NCBI GenBank assembly: GCA_963806635.1
Contig: CAWDZA010000016.1
Coordinates: 1 to 64,000, forward strand
Source of the DNA: CAVVEQ01 sp963806635
Lineage (GTDB): Bacteria > Chloroflexota > Anaerolineae > Anaerolineales > Anaerolineaceae
Length of the DNA stretch: 64,000 nt
Direction of reading: 5' to 3'
This document shows, one piece after another, positions 53,252 through 62,250 of this stretch. Below the pieces are notes generated by a model. The model was given only the letters and a program-made list of their open reading frames with translations. It had not been told where the DNA came from and made no database searches. Numbering within the stretch: position 1 is the first letter of the stretch; each line of letters opens with the position of its first letter. A program made the translations under genes and the position numbers.

Positions 53252-54651
53252 ATGAAAGAATTTGATGTCATCGTCATCGGCGCCGGACCCGGCGGATATG
53301 TGTGCGCCATCCGCGCCGCGCAGCTTGGCAAAAGCGTGGCCATCGTGGAAAAGCAGTTCCTTGGGGGCGTGTGCCTCAATGTGGGCTGCATCCCCACCAA
53401 ATCGCTGCTTTCGAATGCCGCCCTGGCGCACACCCTGCGCGAGCGCGCCAAGGAATTCGGGGTTTCCTTCGATAACCTTAAACTGGATTATTCCGCCGCG
53501 GTCAAGCGCAGCCGGACCGTTTCCGAGCGCCTGGTCAAAGGCGTCGGCTTCCTGATGAAGAAGAACAATATAGCCGTGATGATGGGCACGGCGAAATTTA
53601 CCGCCAAAAACACCCTGACCGTCACGGATGCGGAAGGCAAAGCTGAAACCCTTAAAGGCAAAGATATCGTCATCGCCACCGGTTCCCACTTCGCCTCCCT
53701 GCCCACCGTGCCGGTGGATGGCAAGCAGGTGATCACCTTCTGGGAGGCAATTCTGCAGGAGACCCTGCCCAAATCCGCGCTGATCATCGGCGCAGGCGCG
53801 ATGGGCGTGGAATTCGCCACCGTCTGGAACTCCTACGGAACCGCCGTCACCCTGGTGGAGATGCTCCCGCGGGTTGTGCCCATGGAAGACGAGGACGTGA
53901 GCAAGGAGCTGGAAAAATCCTTTAAAAAGCGCGGCATCGAAATTTACACTGGGTCGAAGGTTTCCTCCGTGAAACCCGGCAAGGGTTCGGTCAGCGTGGT
54001 GGTGGATACCCCCGAGGGGCAGAAGACCTTCGAGGTGGAGCAGGTGCTGCTGGCAACCGGGTTCCGCCCCAACACCGAGGATCTCGGGCTGAAGGAAGCC
54101 GGGGTTGCGCTCACCGAGCGCGGTTTCGTCCAGGTGGATGATTTCAGCGCCACCAACGTGCCCGGCGTGTGGGCCATCGGGGATGTGACCGGCAAACTGC
54201 TGCTGGCGCACGTGGCTTCCACCCAGGGCATCATCGCCGCCGAAAAGCTGGCCGGGCTCTGAGCCCCGAGCCGTTTGATATTAACCTCATCCCGCGCGCC
54301 ACCTACTCCGAGCCGCAGGTGGGCTCCTTCGGGCTTTCCGAAGCCCAGGCGAAGGAAAAGGGCTACCAGGTGAAGACCGGGCGCTTCAACTTCCAGGCCA
54401 ACGGCAAGGCGCTGGGGCTGGGCAATTACAGCGGTTTTGTGAAGGTCATCGTGGATGCGAAATACGGCGAGATCCTGGGCGGGGCCATGATCGGCGAATC
54501 GGTCTCCGAGCTGCTGCCCGAGCTGACCCTGGCGCGGCGCAACGAGCTGACCATCGAGGAGATCGCCCACAACGTGCACGCCCACCCGACCCTCAGCGAA
54601 GCCATCCAGGAAGCCGCCGAGGATGCGCTGGGGAGATCGATACAGCAATGA
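53252..54651 (+). pseudogene. lpdA: dihydrolipoyl dehydrogenase, frame-disrupted near its 3' third
   Basis: The flavoprotein reoxidises the lipoyl arm of 2-oxoacid dehydrogenase or glycine-cleavage complexes. The FAD motif IGAGPGGYVCAIRAAQLG, the redox disulfide GGVCLNVGCIPTK, the NAD motif IIGAGAMGVEFA, and the second FAD motif GVWAIGDVTGKLLLAHVA are intact. The first frame stops at 54262 just after EKLAGL. A one-base loss near 54255 moves the dimerisation domain into another frame (RATYSEPQVGSFGLSEAQA through the catalytic HAHPTLSEA) ending at 54651. The interface His and Glu are present there, so the gene is probably functional in the real genome. Confidence 0.85.
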
Positions 54652-54691
54652 CATTCCATTGATTCTTAGGGACTGCGATCAGATGATAATG

Positions 54692-54719
54692 GTAGAGACG
54701 CAGCATGCTGCGTCTCTAC
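54692..54719. repeat. 28-bp perfect palindrome, copy 2
   Basis: Identical over 28 bp to the copy at 46609-46636. It lies 40 bp after the lpdA stop, at the start of a 470-bp repeat island. Confidence 0.9.
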
Positions 54720-54795
54720 GTTTTCCGGTGATGCTTTTGGGCGGGTGCGGCACAACCGCCATTTTTCCGCCAATTCGAGGATCCCGATTTTCTCC

Positions 54796-54913
54796 GTCAT
54801 TGCGAGAAGCCCCCTTCGGGGGCGACGAAGCAATCTCATGATTAATTTTCAACTTTGAAAAAATGATTGCCCTATGAGATCGCCACGTCGGGCTGCGCCC
54901 TCCTCGCGATGAC
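54796..54913. repeat. MITE-like imperfect palindromic element, copy A
   Basis: A 118-bp unit starts GTCATTGCGAGAAG and ends CTCCTCGCGATGAC. Its terminal 35-40 bp are inverted relatives of each other: the left arm GCGACGAAGCAATCTCAT against the inverted right arm CCGACGTGGCGATCTCAT. The A/T-rich centre reads GATTAATTTTCAACTTTG. It has no coding capacity. Confidence 0.85.
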
Positions 54914-54926
54914 AACAACATTGTTG

Positions 54927-54950
54927 GGCGGGCTCATGCCCGCCTTTTTT
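54927..54950 (+). terminator. hairpin with T-run inside the repeat island
   Basis: GGCGGGC (927-933), loop TCAT, GCCCGCC (938-944), then six T. It could terminate transcription coming from lpdA. Confidence 0.8.
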
Positions 54951-54973
54951 ATCGCGAGGAGCATTTTTCTCCC

Positions 54974-55113
54974 GTCATTGCGAGGAGCTTGATTTTTCGT
55001 CATTGCGAGGAGTCCGAAGGACGACGAAGCAATCCCATGATTAATTTTCTACTTTGAAATAAATGGTTACCCTATGGGATCGCCACGTCGGGCTGCGCCC
55101 TCCTCGCGAAGAT
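54974..55113. repeat. MITE-like element, copy B, with an extra partial left end
   Basis: A full unit from 54999 (GTCATTGCGAGGAG) to about 55113 shares with copy A the GACGAAGCAATC left arm, the GATTAATTTTC centre and the GATCGCCACGTCGGGCTGCG right arm. A second partial left end, GTCATTGCGAGGAG at 54974-54987, is stacked in front of it, which suggests nested or repeated insertion. Confidence 0.85.
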
Positions 55114-55121
55114 AACCATAG

Positions 55122-56103
55122 CTAAATTCCGATTATCTGTAATGCCTCCCCCGTCACCCACTTGCTGGCTTCCCCCGCCTTCTCAAACCGCACCAGCATG
55201 CGCCCATTGAAGACCTCGCGCTCCTGCAGCCAGCGGCCATCCGTGCCCTGTTTGGAGCGCACCAGGTCCAGCGCGGGCTGCATGCGTTCATCAGAAACCC
55301 CCAGTTTCGTAAGCACAGAAAGCATCTCCAGCGCGTCCGTCCACCAGAAGCGCGGAAAGCCAAGCTGCACCCAGCGCTCGTTGGCGGTCACCCCCTCGCG
55401 GCGGCTGCGTTGATAGAGGCGGTGCGCGAGCAGGAATTCCACCAGCTCCGCGATCTTCGCGTTCATCTTCGCCGTTCTTTTTCCAGGCGGCACCTCCGCC
55501 AGGGCTTTCAAGCCCTTCACCACCCCCATCATGCAGGTGTGCCGCCCCCAGCAGTTCTGGTAGCGGTAGGGCTGTCGATACGGGGAAATCCTTCACGTGG
55601 TCATCCGTCCGCTGGTAGGTCGCGATCCAATCCAGCCCGCGCTGCACGCGTTCATCCTCTCCCATCCCAAAGCGCAGCATGCTCCACACCAGGTTGCCGG
55701 TCAGGCAGGGGATCAGCATCTCCGCCCGTCCTCCCGCTTCACTCCCCATGTGAGCAAAACCACCGCTTTCTCTGTCCTGGGACCAATTCAGCAGGAATTC
55801 GCACGCCTTTCGGATGCGTTCGTCGCTGCCATCGGCGCCCATCTCCGCAAGCAGGATCACATTCCAGACCGTGCCCTTGTATTTGGATCGTTCGTAGAAA
55901 TCCTCCGGCTTGCCCCAATATCCCCCCGGTTCCTGCCTGGATAGGATCTTCTGCACCTGCTCCCCCGCCATCAGCGCAGCCCGTGCCTCCCGCACCTCGG
56001 GCGCATCCTTCCCCAGCCCGCACAAACCCCGCAGCGCGGCAAGCCGCGCGCCCGGGTTCTCCGGCTCCAGCAGCCAATCCAGCACCTGCGGCGCAGGTTT
56101 CAT
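55122..56103 (-). pseudogene. alpha/alpha-toroid (prenyltransferase/terpene-cyclase-like) protein, frame-disrupted
   Basis: Tandem helical repeats with Gly/Trp spacing (GGYWGKPEDFYERSKYKGTVW, ESGGFAHMGSE, RGLDWIATYQ) resemble the alpha/alpha barrels of squalene-cyclase and prenyltransferase beta subunits. The first frame drifts after DFPVSTA near 55575; shifting one base yields PYRYQNCWGRHTCMMGVV, the natural continuation, to a stop at 55122. No DxDD cyclase acid motif is evident, so enzymatic cyclisation is doubtful. The ATG lies 14 nt after the DUF1667 stop, so it is the last gene of the minus-strand operon. Its role there is unknown. Confidence 0.65.
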
Positions 56104-56117
56104 CGGTTAATTGTATA

Positions 56118-56493
56118 TCAGGATGCCGCCTTCATCTCCCGGCTGGCGAGGATATCGATGCCCGTGCCCAGCGCGTCCTTCACCACCGCCTCGCCCATCG
56201 TCACCGGCACGCGGAGCTCCACCCGCGGCAAGCGCCTCCAGCAGCTCGCGGATGCGCGGCTTGGGGAAGGGCTTCGGCGGTGTAGACCGGCAGCAGCGGG
56301 TGCAGGCTGCCCTGGATCTTCACCGTGGTGGCCACCATCCGGCGCGGGTCGGTCAGTTCGGCCTGCACGTATTCCTCCCCGCGCTTGCAGCCGCAGTTAT
56401 CCACTTTCAGGATCGTATCCCCTTCGCGGGTCACATCCAGCCGGCAGCCCTTGGGGCAGGTGATGCAGATCACTTTATCGCATTCTCTGGCAT
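56118..56493 (-). pseudogene. DUF1667 cysteine-motif protein, three frame disruptions
   Basis: GAGGAG 6 nt before the ATG (complement at 56491-56493) marks the start, MPENAIK. One missing A in the following run breaks the frame before VICITCPKGCRLDV and NCGCKRGEEYV, the Cys-x2-Cys-Pro...Gly-Cys and Cys-x-Cys-x-Arg-Gly motifs of DUF1667. Two further one-base shifts (near 56265 and 56230) are needed to read KPRIRELLEAL and VELRVPVTMGEAVVKDALG to the stop at 56118. Family members accompany GlpA-like and pyridine-nucleotide flavoproteins and probably bind an iron-sulfur centre. It follows the oxidoreductase stop after 10 nt. Confidence 0.75.
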
Positions 56494-56503
56494 TGTTTTC
56501 TCC

Positions 56504-57786
56504 TCAGCGTTTCACGATCGCCACGGTCAATTCTTCCGCGCTTCGCACTTCATCATAAGCTTTCACCGGCAGCGTCACGGTGATCATCTCGCCCGGGCGG
56601 GCGTAGCGCTCCGCCCTTCTGCGCAACCAGGTTCGCCCCCTTGCGCACCTCCACCCACACCGGATCCTCCACCGGCTGCTTCACCCGCAGCTGCAGTTTG
56701 ATATCCGCTTCCTTCAGGCTTTCGGCGCAGATGTGCTGCGGCACCACGTGGTGGACGTTTTCACCGCTGCGGATGGGGATCTTCCTTTCAGTACCGGCTT
56801 TGGGAGCAATGGCAAATTGCGCCGCGGCCTTGCCGGAAACCAGGCCGGCCTCGGTGACCCAGTCCACCAGGTCGTAGACGTGCACCACGTTCCCGCGCGG
56901 CAAAGATGCCCGGCACGCTGGTCTCGAAGCGGTCATCCACGATCGGCCCCGCGGTGAGCGGGTCGAGCGCCACCCCCGCCTTGCGCGAAAGCTCGTTTTC
57001 GGGGATCAGCCCCACCGAGAGCAGCAGCGTGTCGCAGGGGATGATCTCCTCGCTGCCCGGGATGGGCTTCCATTTTTCGTCCACCGCCACCGCTTCGATC
57101 GCCTCCACCCGCTTGTTGCCGATGATGCGCTTGACGGTGTGCTGCAGCTGCAGCTGGATATCGTAATCCAGCAGGCACTGCACGTAATTGCGGGTCAGCC
57201 CGGTCAGGAAGGGCATCACCTCCAGCACGCGCTCCACCTTCGCGCCCTCAAAGGTCAGGCGGCGCGCCATGATCATGCCGATATCGCCCGAGCCGAGGAT
57301 GACGAAGCGTTTGCCGGGCATGTAGCCTTCCACGTTCACCCAGCGCTGGGCGGTGCCGGCGGTATAGACCCCCGCCGGGCGCGTGCCGGGCAGGCGCACC
57401 TGGGCGCGCGTGCGTTCGCGGCAGCCCATCGCCAGCACCAGCGCTTTGGCTCGGATCTCGCGGATGCCGTCCGCTTGCGGCTGGCGGTAAATATCTTCCG
57501 GTCGGGCGGTGATATCCAGCACCATCGTATCCAGCAGCAGATCGACACCCGAGGTGAGCGCCTCGTTGATGAACCGCTGGGCATAAGCCGGACCGGGCAG
57601 GTCCTGCTTGAAGATCTCCAGCCCGAAACCGTTGTGGATGCACTGCAGCAGGATGCCGCCCAGTTCCAGGTCGCGCTCGATGATGAGCACGTCGTCCGCG
57701 CCGTTCTGTTTGGCAGAAATGGCAGCCGCCAGCCCGCCCGGGCCCGCGCCGATCACCACCACATCGTAGATGTCTTTGATCGTCAT
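56504..57786 (-). pseudogene. pyridine-nucleotide-disulfide-type flavoprotein of a G3P-dehydrogenase-like operon, two frame disruptions
   Basis: The FAD motif VVIGAGPGGLAAAISA opens the protein, followed by ERDLELGGILLQCIHNGFG (a Cys-containing segment typical of these NoxA/HcnA-like proteins) and the NAD motif VILGSGDIGMIMARRL. After SVPGIFAA (near 56905) one extra base shifts the frame; GNVVHVYDLVDWVTEAG continues it, and a second shift near 56610 leads through RPGEMITVTLPV and EELTVAIVKR to a stop at 56504. It starts 1 nt after the stop of the GlpA-like gene and probably passes electrons from it. Confidence 0.8.
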
Positions 57787-57787
57787 C

Positions 57788-59286
57788 TTAGCCCTCCCCC
57801 TCGAACATGCCGGGCTTGGTGGTGCCGGTCAGGAACTCCGACCCGGGCCTTTTTTGGAGACCTCCAGCGGCGGAAATGCCCAGCTCGCGGGCGAGGATAT
57901 CCACCACCCGCGGCATATCGAAACCGCCCAGGCAGCGCCCGGTGCCCAGCCAGGTGCGGCGCTTGATGGCATCGTAGGTGCGCGCCGGGAGCGGGGCGTG
58001 GATCTCGGCCACGATCTCGCCCTCGGTCACCATCTCGCAGCGGCAGACGACACGCCCGTAGCGGTCATCCTCTGCGGATCAACTCTGCCCGTTCTTGCAT
58101 TGAAAGGTGGCGAAAACGCGGACGCCGCTGGCGCACGGGGTTCCAATCCCTTTTTTCCACCAGTTTTTCACCCGCGTCCTTCAGCAGGTCGATGACCCGC
58201 AGGGCGATGGCAGGCGCGGCGGTCAGCCCCGGCGATTCGATCCCGCCCAGGTTGACCAATCCCTGCACATGCGTTGGGATCTCGATGATGAAATCGTGCC
58301 CATAATCCACGCCCGGGGTTTCGCAGGGGGCGTTGCCGTAGGCGCGCAAGCCCGGCGAAGAGCGAAATGACCGGCCGCAGGGTCAGCGAGGGCACCAGCT
58401 TCTTGGCGCCGCAGATGATCTCCTGCAGCCCCGCGGCGGTCACCGCCCGGTCTTCTTTGTCTTGAATAACCTCGGCGTTGGGGCCGATGATCACGTTGCC
58501 GTGCACCGTTCCCGCCGCCAGGATGCCCTTCCCCGCCGCAGAGGGGGTGGGGAAGAAGCAGGGTTTGAGTTTTATTTCGGCTTCATCCAGCACGTAATAT
58601 TCCCCGCGGCGGGGTTGAATCTTAAATTCGGGGCGCACCCCGGCTTTGTGCATCACGTCATCGGCGAAAAGCCCGGCGACATTGATCACCCAACGGCTCC
58701 CGAAATCCCCGCGGTTGGTGCGGATGCCGGTGATGCGCGTGCCTTCCCAAATGAAATCGAGGAACTCAGTCTCCAGCATCACCTGCACGCCGTTCTGGAT
58801 GGCGTTCTCGCAGGCGGCAATGTTCGCCCCAAACGGGTCACAGGTGCCGCCCGAAGGTGCCCACATGGCTAAGACCGCATCCGGGTTGATAAGCGGCTCG
58901 CGGCTGAGAAGTTCCTCACCGGTGATCATCGCCAGCCCGGGTACGCCGTTCTTTTTGCCCTGCTCCATCAGGCGCTCCAGGGCGGGTACTTCCTCCTGCC
59001 CGATCGCCACCACGTAATCGCCATTTCGTTCAAAATCGAAGCCCAGTTCCACCGAGAGCTGCTCGTAGAGCGCGTTGCCCTCCACGTTCGTGATCGCTTT
59101 CAGGCTGCCCGGCACCGGGTCATAACCGGCGTGCACGAAGGCTGAGTTACCGGAGGTGGTGCCCATGCAGATGTCTGTTTCGCGGTCGATCAGCAGAATG
59201 GAAAGCTGGTAGCGGGAGAGATAGCGGGCGGCCATGGAACCGATGATCCCGCCGCCAATGATGATCAGGTCGTAGGGTTGAGGCAT
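57788..59286 (-). pseudogene. GlpA-like FAD-dependent glycerol-3-phosphate dehydrogenase family protein with BFD-like domain, frame-disrupted
   Basis: The DAO-type FAD motif IIIGGGIIGSMAARYL starts the protein; TTSGNSAFVHAGYDP and NVAGLFADDVMHKAG are conserved. Single-base insertions near 58345 and 58075 break the frame, and two compensating indels near 57850 are suspected because GISAAEVSKKGPGSEF would be the expected reading. The C-terminal BFD-like domain has VVCRCEMVTEGEI and GRCLGGFD, where the fourth cluster ligand Cys is replaced by Asp. The ATG at 59286 (GGAG 6 nt upstream) is preferred to the one at 59325. First gene of the minus-strand operon; no glycerol kinase or facilitator is present in the window. 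Confidence 0.8.
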
Positions 59287-59409
59287 GCGATGCTCCGCAG
59301 AGTGAAACTGTGTTTCATTATTCAAATCTGGATTATAACCGGGTTTCCCAAAGATTATATAACAAGTGACAAATTAAGGATCGTTCCCAGCACACTAAAA
59401 ATCATCCAC

Positions 59410-59415
59410 TATAAT
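59410..59415 (+). promoter_or_regulatory. -10 box of the CDF transporter gene
   Basis: TATAAT ends 7 nt before the ATG at 59423, with no Shine-Dalgarno in between. This predicts a leaderless message. No good -35 is seen. Confidence 0.55.
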
Positions 59416-59422
59416 ATCTGCT

Positions 59423-60331
59423 ATGACGCCTACCCAAAATACACGCCCCAATCTTACCCGCTTTGCCTGGTTATCCATCGCAGCTGCGGTGGTAACCATC
59501 CTCCTCAAATTTAGTGCCTATCTCATCACCGGCTCGGTCGGCTTGCTTTCCGACGCGCTTGAATCCGTTGTCAACCTGGCTGCCGCCCTTGTGGCCCTCT
59601 ATGCTCTCAAGTTGATTCAGCGCCCCGCAGATGAAAAGTTTAATTTCGGTTTTTCCAAAGCCGAGTATTTCGCCAGCGGTTTTGAAGGCGGGATGATCCT
59701 GCTGGCGGCGGTTGCCATCATCGTCACCGCAATTCCCCGGCTGATTAACCCGGTTCCGCTTGAACAGGTTGGTCTCGGTTTGATCATCTCGGTGGTTGCC
59801 TCCCTCATTAACCTGGCGGTTGCCCTGGTGCTATTAAAAGCAGGCAAGCAGTATAACTCGATCACGCTCGAAGCGGATGCCCGCCATCTGCTCACGGATG
59901 TGTGGACGACTGTGGGCGTTCTAATTGGGATCGCGCTTGTGCAGGTCACCGGCTACCTCCGCCTGGACCCCCTGGTGGCGCTCCTGGTGGCTGCCAATAT
60001 CATCTTCACCGGGGTCAAGCTCCTCAAACGGTCAACCTTCGGCCTCATGGATCTTGCCATTCCCCCTGACGACCTGAAAAAGATCGAGGGAATTCTGGAT
60101 ACCTACCAACCCGAAGGCTTACGCTACCACGCCCTGCGCACCCGCCAGGCTGCCGCGGTCAATTATGTCGCCTTGCACGTGCTTGTTCCCGGCAAGTGGA
60201 CTGTCTCGCATGGGCATAAGGTGGCGGATGATATTGAAGCCCGGGTGAAAAAGGCGGTCCCCAACACCTCGATCGTCACCCACATCGAGCCTGTAGAAGA
60301 TCCCAAGTCCATGCAGGATACCGTTATTTAG
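59423..60331 (+). CDS. cation diffusion facilitator family metal exporter (302 aa)
   Basis: Six membrane helices over residues about 12-210 and a cytoplasmic C-terminal domain (about 215-300) match CDF proteins. The transport-site motifs are SDALESVVN in helix 2 (Asp present; the usual second position is Asn rather than Asp) and EADARHLLTDVWTTVGV in helix 5 (H-x-x-x-D). The C-terminal domain carries the usual VSHGHKVADDIE segment. It is expected to export a divalent metal by proton antiport; whether Zn, Mn, Fe or Co cannot be decided. Confidence 0.9.
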   Translation: MTPTQNTRPNLTRFAWLSIAAAVVTILLKFSAYLITGSVGLLSDALESVVNLAAALVALYALKLIQRPADEKFNFGFSKAEYFASGFEGGMILLAAVAIIVTAIPRLINPVPLEQVGLGLIISVVASLINLAVALVLLKAGKQYNSITLEADARHLLTDVWTTVGVLIGIALVQVTGYLRLDPLVALLVAANIIFTGVKLLKRSTFGLMDLAIPPDDLKKIEGILDTYQPEGLRYHALRTRQAAAVNYVALHVLVPGKWTVSHGHKVADDIEARVKKAVPNTSIVTHIEPVEDPKSMQDTVI

Positions 60332-60356
60332 GGATCGCCGGTTTACCATTTATTCC

Positions 60357-61395
60357 ATGAATAATCCTAAAAAGAGAAGTTTCCACCGAAATTATCGGGT
60401 CTTATTCATCCTGGCAAGTTTTAATCATCCTGGTGGTTTCCCCAATCCCGGTGAAATTGGTGCACGCCCAGCAGGAAACCCCCACCTTAACCCCAAAAGG
60501 GAGCGCGGAATCCGCGACCCCCACCGGAACCCCCGTCACTGCCCAGGGCATCATCGACTCCTTCAATGCCCTGCGCAGACACTACAACATGCGCAGTCTG
60601 ATCGTGGATCCCATCCTGGCAGGCCTCGCCCAACAAACCGCGGATATCATGGCGATCAACAGCATGTCTGGCCACATCGGCGGGGTACGCGAGAGGGCCA
60701 TTGCTGCCGGGTATGGCGCAGGAGATATACCCTGGCTGACGGAGAATTTTGCCATCGGACCCATGAGCCTCGAGGAATTGATGATGGTTTGGTCAGATGC
60801 GGACCACATGCGCGGTGCGAACAATCAATGGTATGCCCATTGCGGGGTGGGCATCTCGGAATACAACGGGGATGTCTACTACGTCTTCATCGCTGGTTAC
60901 ACTTCCAACCGCATCTATAAACCTGGCGCCACCGCCCTGCCCGGGCAGGTCCTTACCGCCCCTGTCTCCCAGGTGATGTTCCCGGTGACCAAAGCCACCC
61001 CTGGCGCGGATGGCAGGATCATCCATACCGTCAAACATGGTCAAACGCTTTGGGCCATCGCCATCGCTTACGGAACCCACATCCTGGATATCCAGCGCGC
61101 CAACGGCATGACCGCCGATCAGGTGGATCTATCCGAAGGCCAGAAGCTGGTGATCCCCATCGGCGGGCAATCCGACCGCACCGATACCCCGCCTCCGCCG
61201 CGAGCATCCTCCACACCACCTGGAGTTACTGAAACAGAGTTTTTTTCAGGCTTGGGAACGCAATCCGATCCCACCCCCGTGCCCGAAAAGGGGAGCGGGG
61301 TGAGCAGCGAATTCGTGATCGTCCTGGCTGCCATCCTGGCAGCGGTTGGATTGATCGGGTTTGGCCTTTTCGTCGGCCGCCAGGATAAAGATTAG
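60357..61395 (+). pseudogene. secreted CAP-domain + LysM protein with C-terminal membrane anchor, frame-disrupted in the signal peptide
   Basis: MNNPKKRSFHRNYRVLFILA starts a signal peptide, but a one-base insertion near 60420 breaks it. The second frame supplies LIILVVSPIPVKLVHAQQ and the rest of the protein. Residues about 45-165 form a CAP/SCP domain (FNALRRHYNMRSLIVDP, SGHIGGVRERA, GVGISEYNGDVYYVF), about 200-250 a LysM domain (IHTVKHGQTLWAIAIAYGTH), then a Pro-rich linker and a last membrane helix (VIVLAAILAAVGLIGFGLFV). LysM binds peptidoglycan, so a wall location is likely. It converges on the ADP-ribosylglycohydrolase with a 4-nt overlap. Confidence 0.8.
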
Positions 61396-62204
61396 CGCTT
61401 CAGGTTTTCTCTTTCCCCCATATATTTCGATCCAAAATCCGTCAGCGTCTTCAATAATCTGGGGTCCAGGTACTTCGGCAGTTCCAGCGCGATCTCCTCC
61501 GGCACGCCCCCATAATACGCCTCGGCGATCCCCCCCGCGATGGCAGCCATCGTATCGGCATCCCCGCGCAGCCAGATGGCTCCGCGGATGGCACTTTCGA
61601 AATCCGTGGATTCGAGGAACGCAATTATAGACTCCGGCACCGAAGACTGACAGATCTCGCTCCACTGGTAACCCGGGCGGATCCCCGCCAGGCTGCGGTT
61701 CAGATCATACCCGGTCTGTGCTTCTACCATGGACTTGATCTCTGTTTTGCTTTTCCCCATCCGCGCCAGGAACACTGCCATCGCCGCCGCCTGGGCGCCT
61801 TTGATGCCCTCGGGGTGGTTGTGGGTCACTTCAGAGCTTTTAGCAGCTTCATCCAGGGTTTCTTCCAGCGTGCTGTGAACCCATCCCACCGCGCTGACCC
61901 GCATCGCGGATCCATTTCCGAAGCTGTTGTAGGGCAGCTTTTCTTCGGTTTGTAACCAGTGAAAGAAGTTTCCCCCGTAGCCCCTGTAGGGGTAATCATT
62001 TCCATAGCGGTGGATCGCTTCAGCATAGGGCATTCCGCTCACAAAATGATCGGCGACAGCCACGGTTAATACCGAATCGTCGGTGAATTTTGTTTTCAGT
62101 CCGAAAAGCGGGAAGTCCAGTGTATCCACCGGGTCCCATTCGTAGGCGGATCCAATAATATCCCCTGCAACTGCGCCGAGCAGGCATGGTTGAAGTTCAT
62201 TCAT
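61392..62204 (-). CDS. ADP-ribosylglycohydrolase family protein (270 aa)
   Basis: DraG-like dinuclear metal hydrolases remove ADP-ribose from proteins or small molecules. Metal-binding motifs are present: FTDDSVLTVAVADH (residues about 40-53) and RGDADTMAAIAGGIAEA (about 213-229), with GAVAGDIIGSAYEW at the start and GNGSAMRVSAVGW in the middle. The substrate is unknown and no ADP-ribosyltransferase was found in the window. GGAGG precedes the ATG. Confidence 0.92.
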   Translation of the reverse strand: MNELQPCLLGAVAGDIIGSAYEWDPVDTLDFPLFGLKTKFTDDSVLTVAVADHFVSGMPYAEAIHRYGNDYPYRGYGGNFFHWLQTEEKLPYNSFGNGSAMRVSAVGWVHSTLEETLDEAAKSSEVTHNHPEGIKGAQAAAMAVFLARMGKSKTEIKSMVEAQTGYDLNRSLAGIRPGYQWSEICQSSVPESIIAFLESTDFESAIRGAIWLRGDADTMAAIAGGIAEAYYGGVPEEIALELPKYLDPRLLKTLTDFGSKYMGERENLKR

Positions 62205-62221
62205 ATTTCCTCCCTTAGAAA

Positions 62222-62250
62222 GTTGAATGGTTGATTGGTTGAGTTGGGTT
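62222..62250. repeat. TCAAC octamer tandem repeat, copy 3 (inverted)
   Basis: GTTGAATGGTTGATTGGTTGAGTTGGGTT is the reverse complement of the TCAAC-type arrays at 30581 and 48785. It occupies nearly the whole gap between glyS and the ADP-ribosylglycohydrolase gene. Confidence 0.6.

Noticed and set aside
53234..54211. 325-codon minus-strand ORF opposite lpdA
   Set aside because: Antisense of a canonical flavoprotein; His/Gly-rich composition is a codon-bias artefact.
54230..54290. Programmed frameshift in lpdA
   Set aside because: No slippery heptamer with a downstream stem is evident, and dihydrolipoyl dehydrogenases are not known to use recoding; an indel is simpler.
54796..55113. Repeat island considered as a CRISPR array or attachment site
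   Set aside because: Only two long palindromic units, no short regular repeat-spacer pattern, no cas genes and no integrase nearby.
55410..56701. Long plus-strand ORFs in the 55.4-58 kb region
   Set aside because: They are Pro/Arg/Ser-rich shadows of the minus-strand oxidoreductase operon, whose frames carry real motifs.
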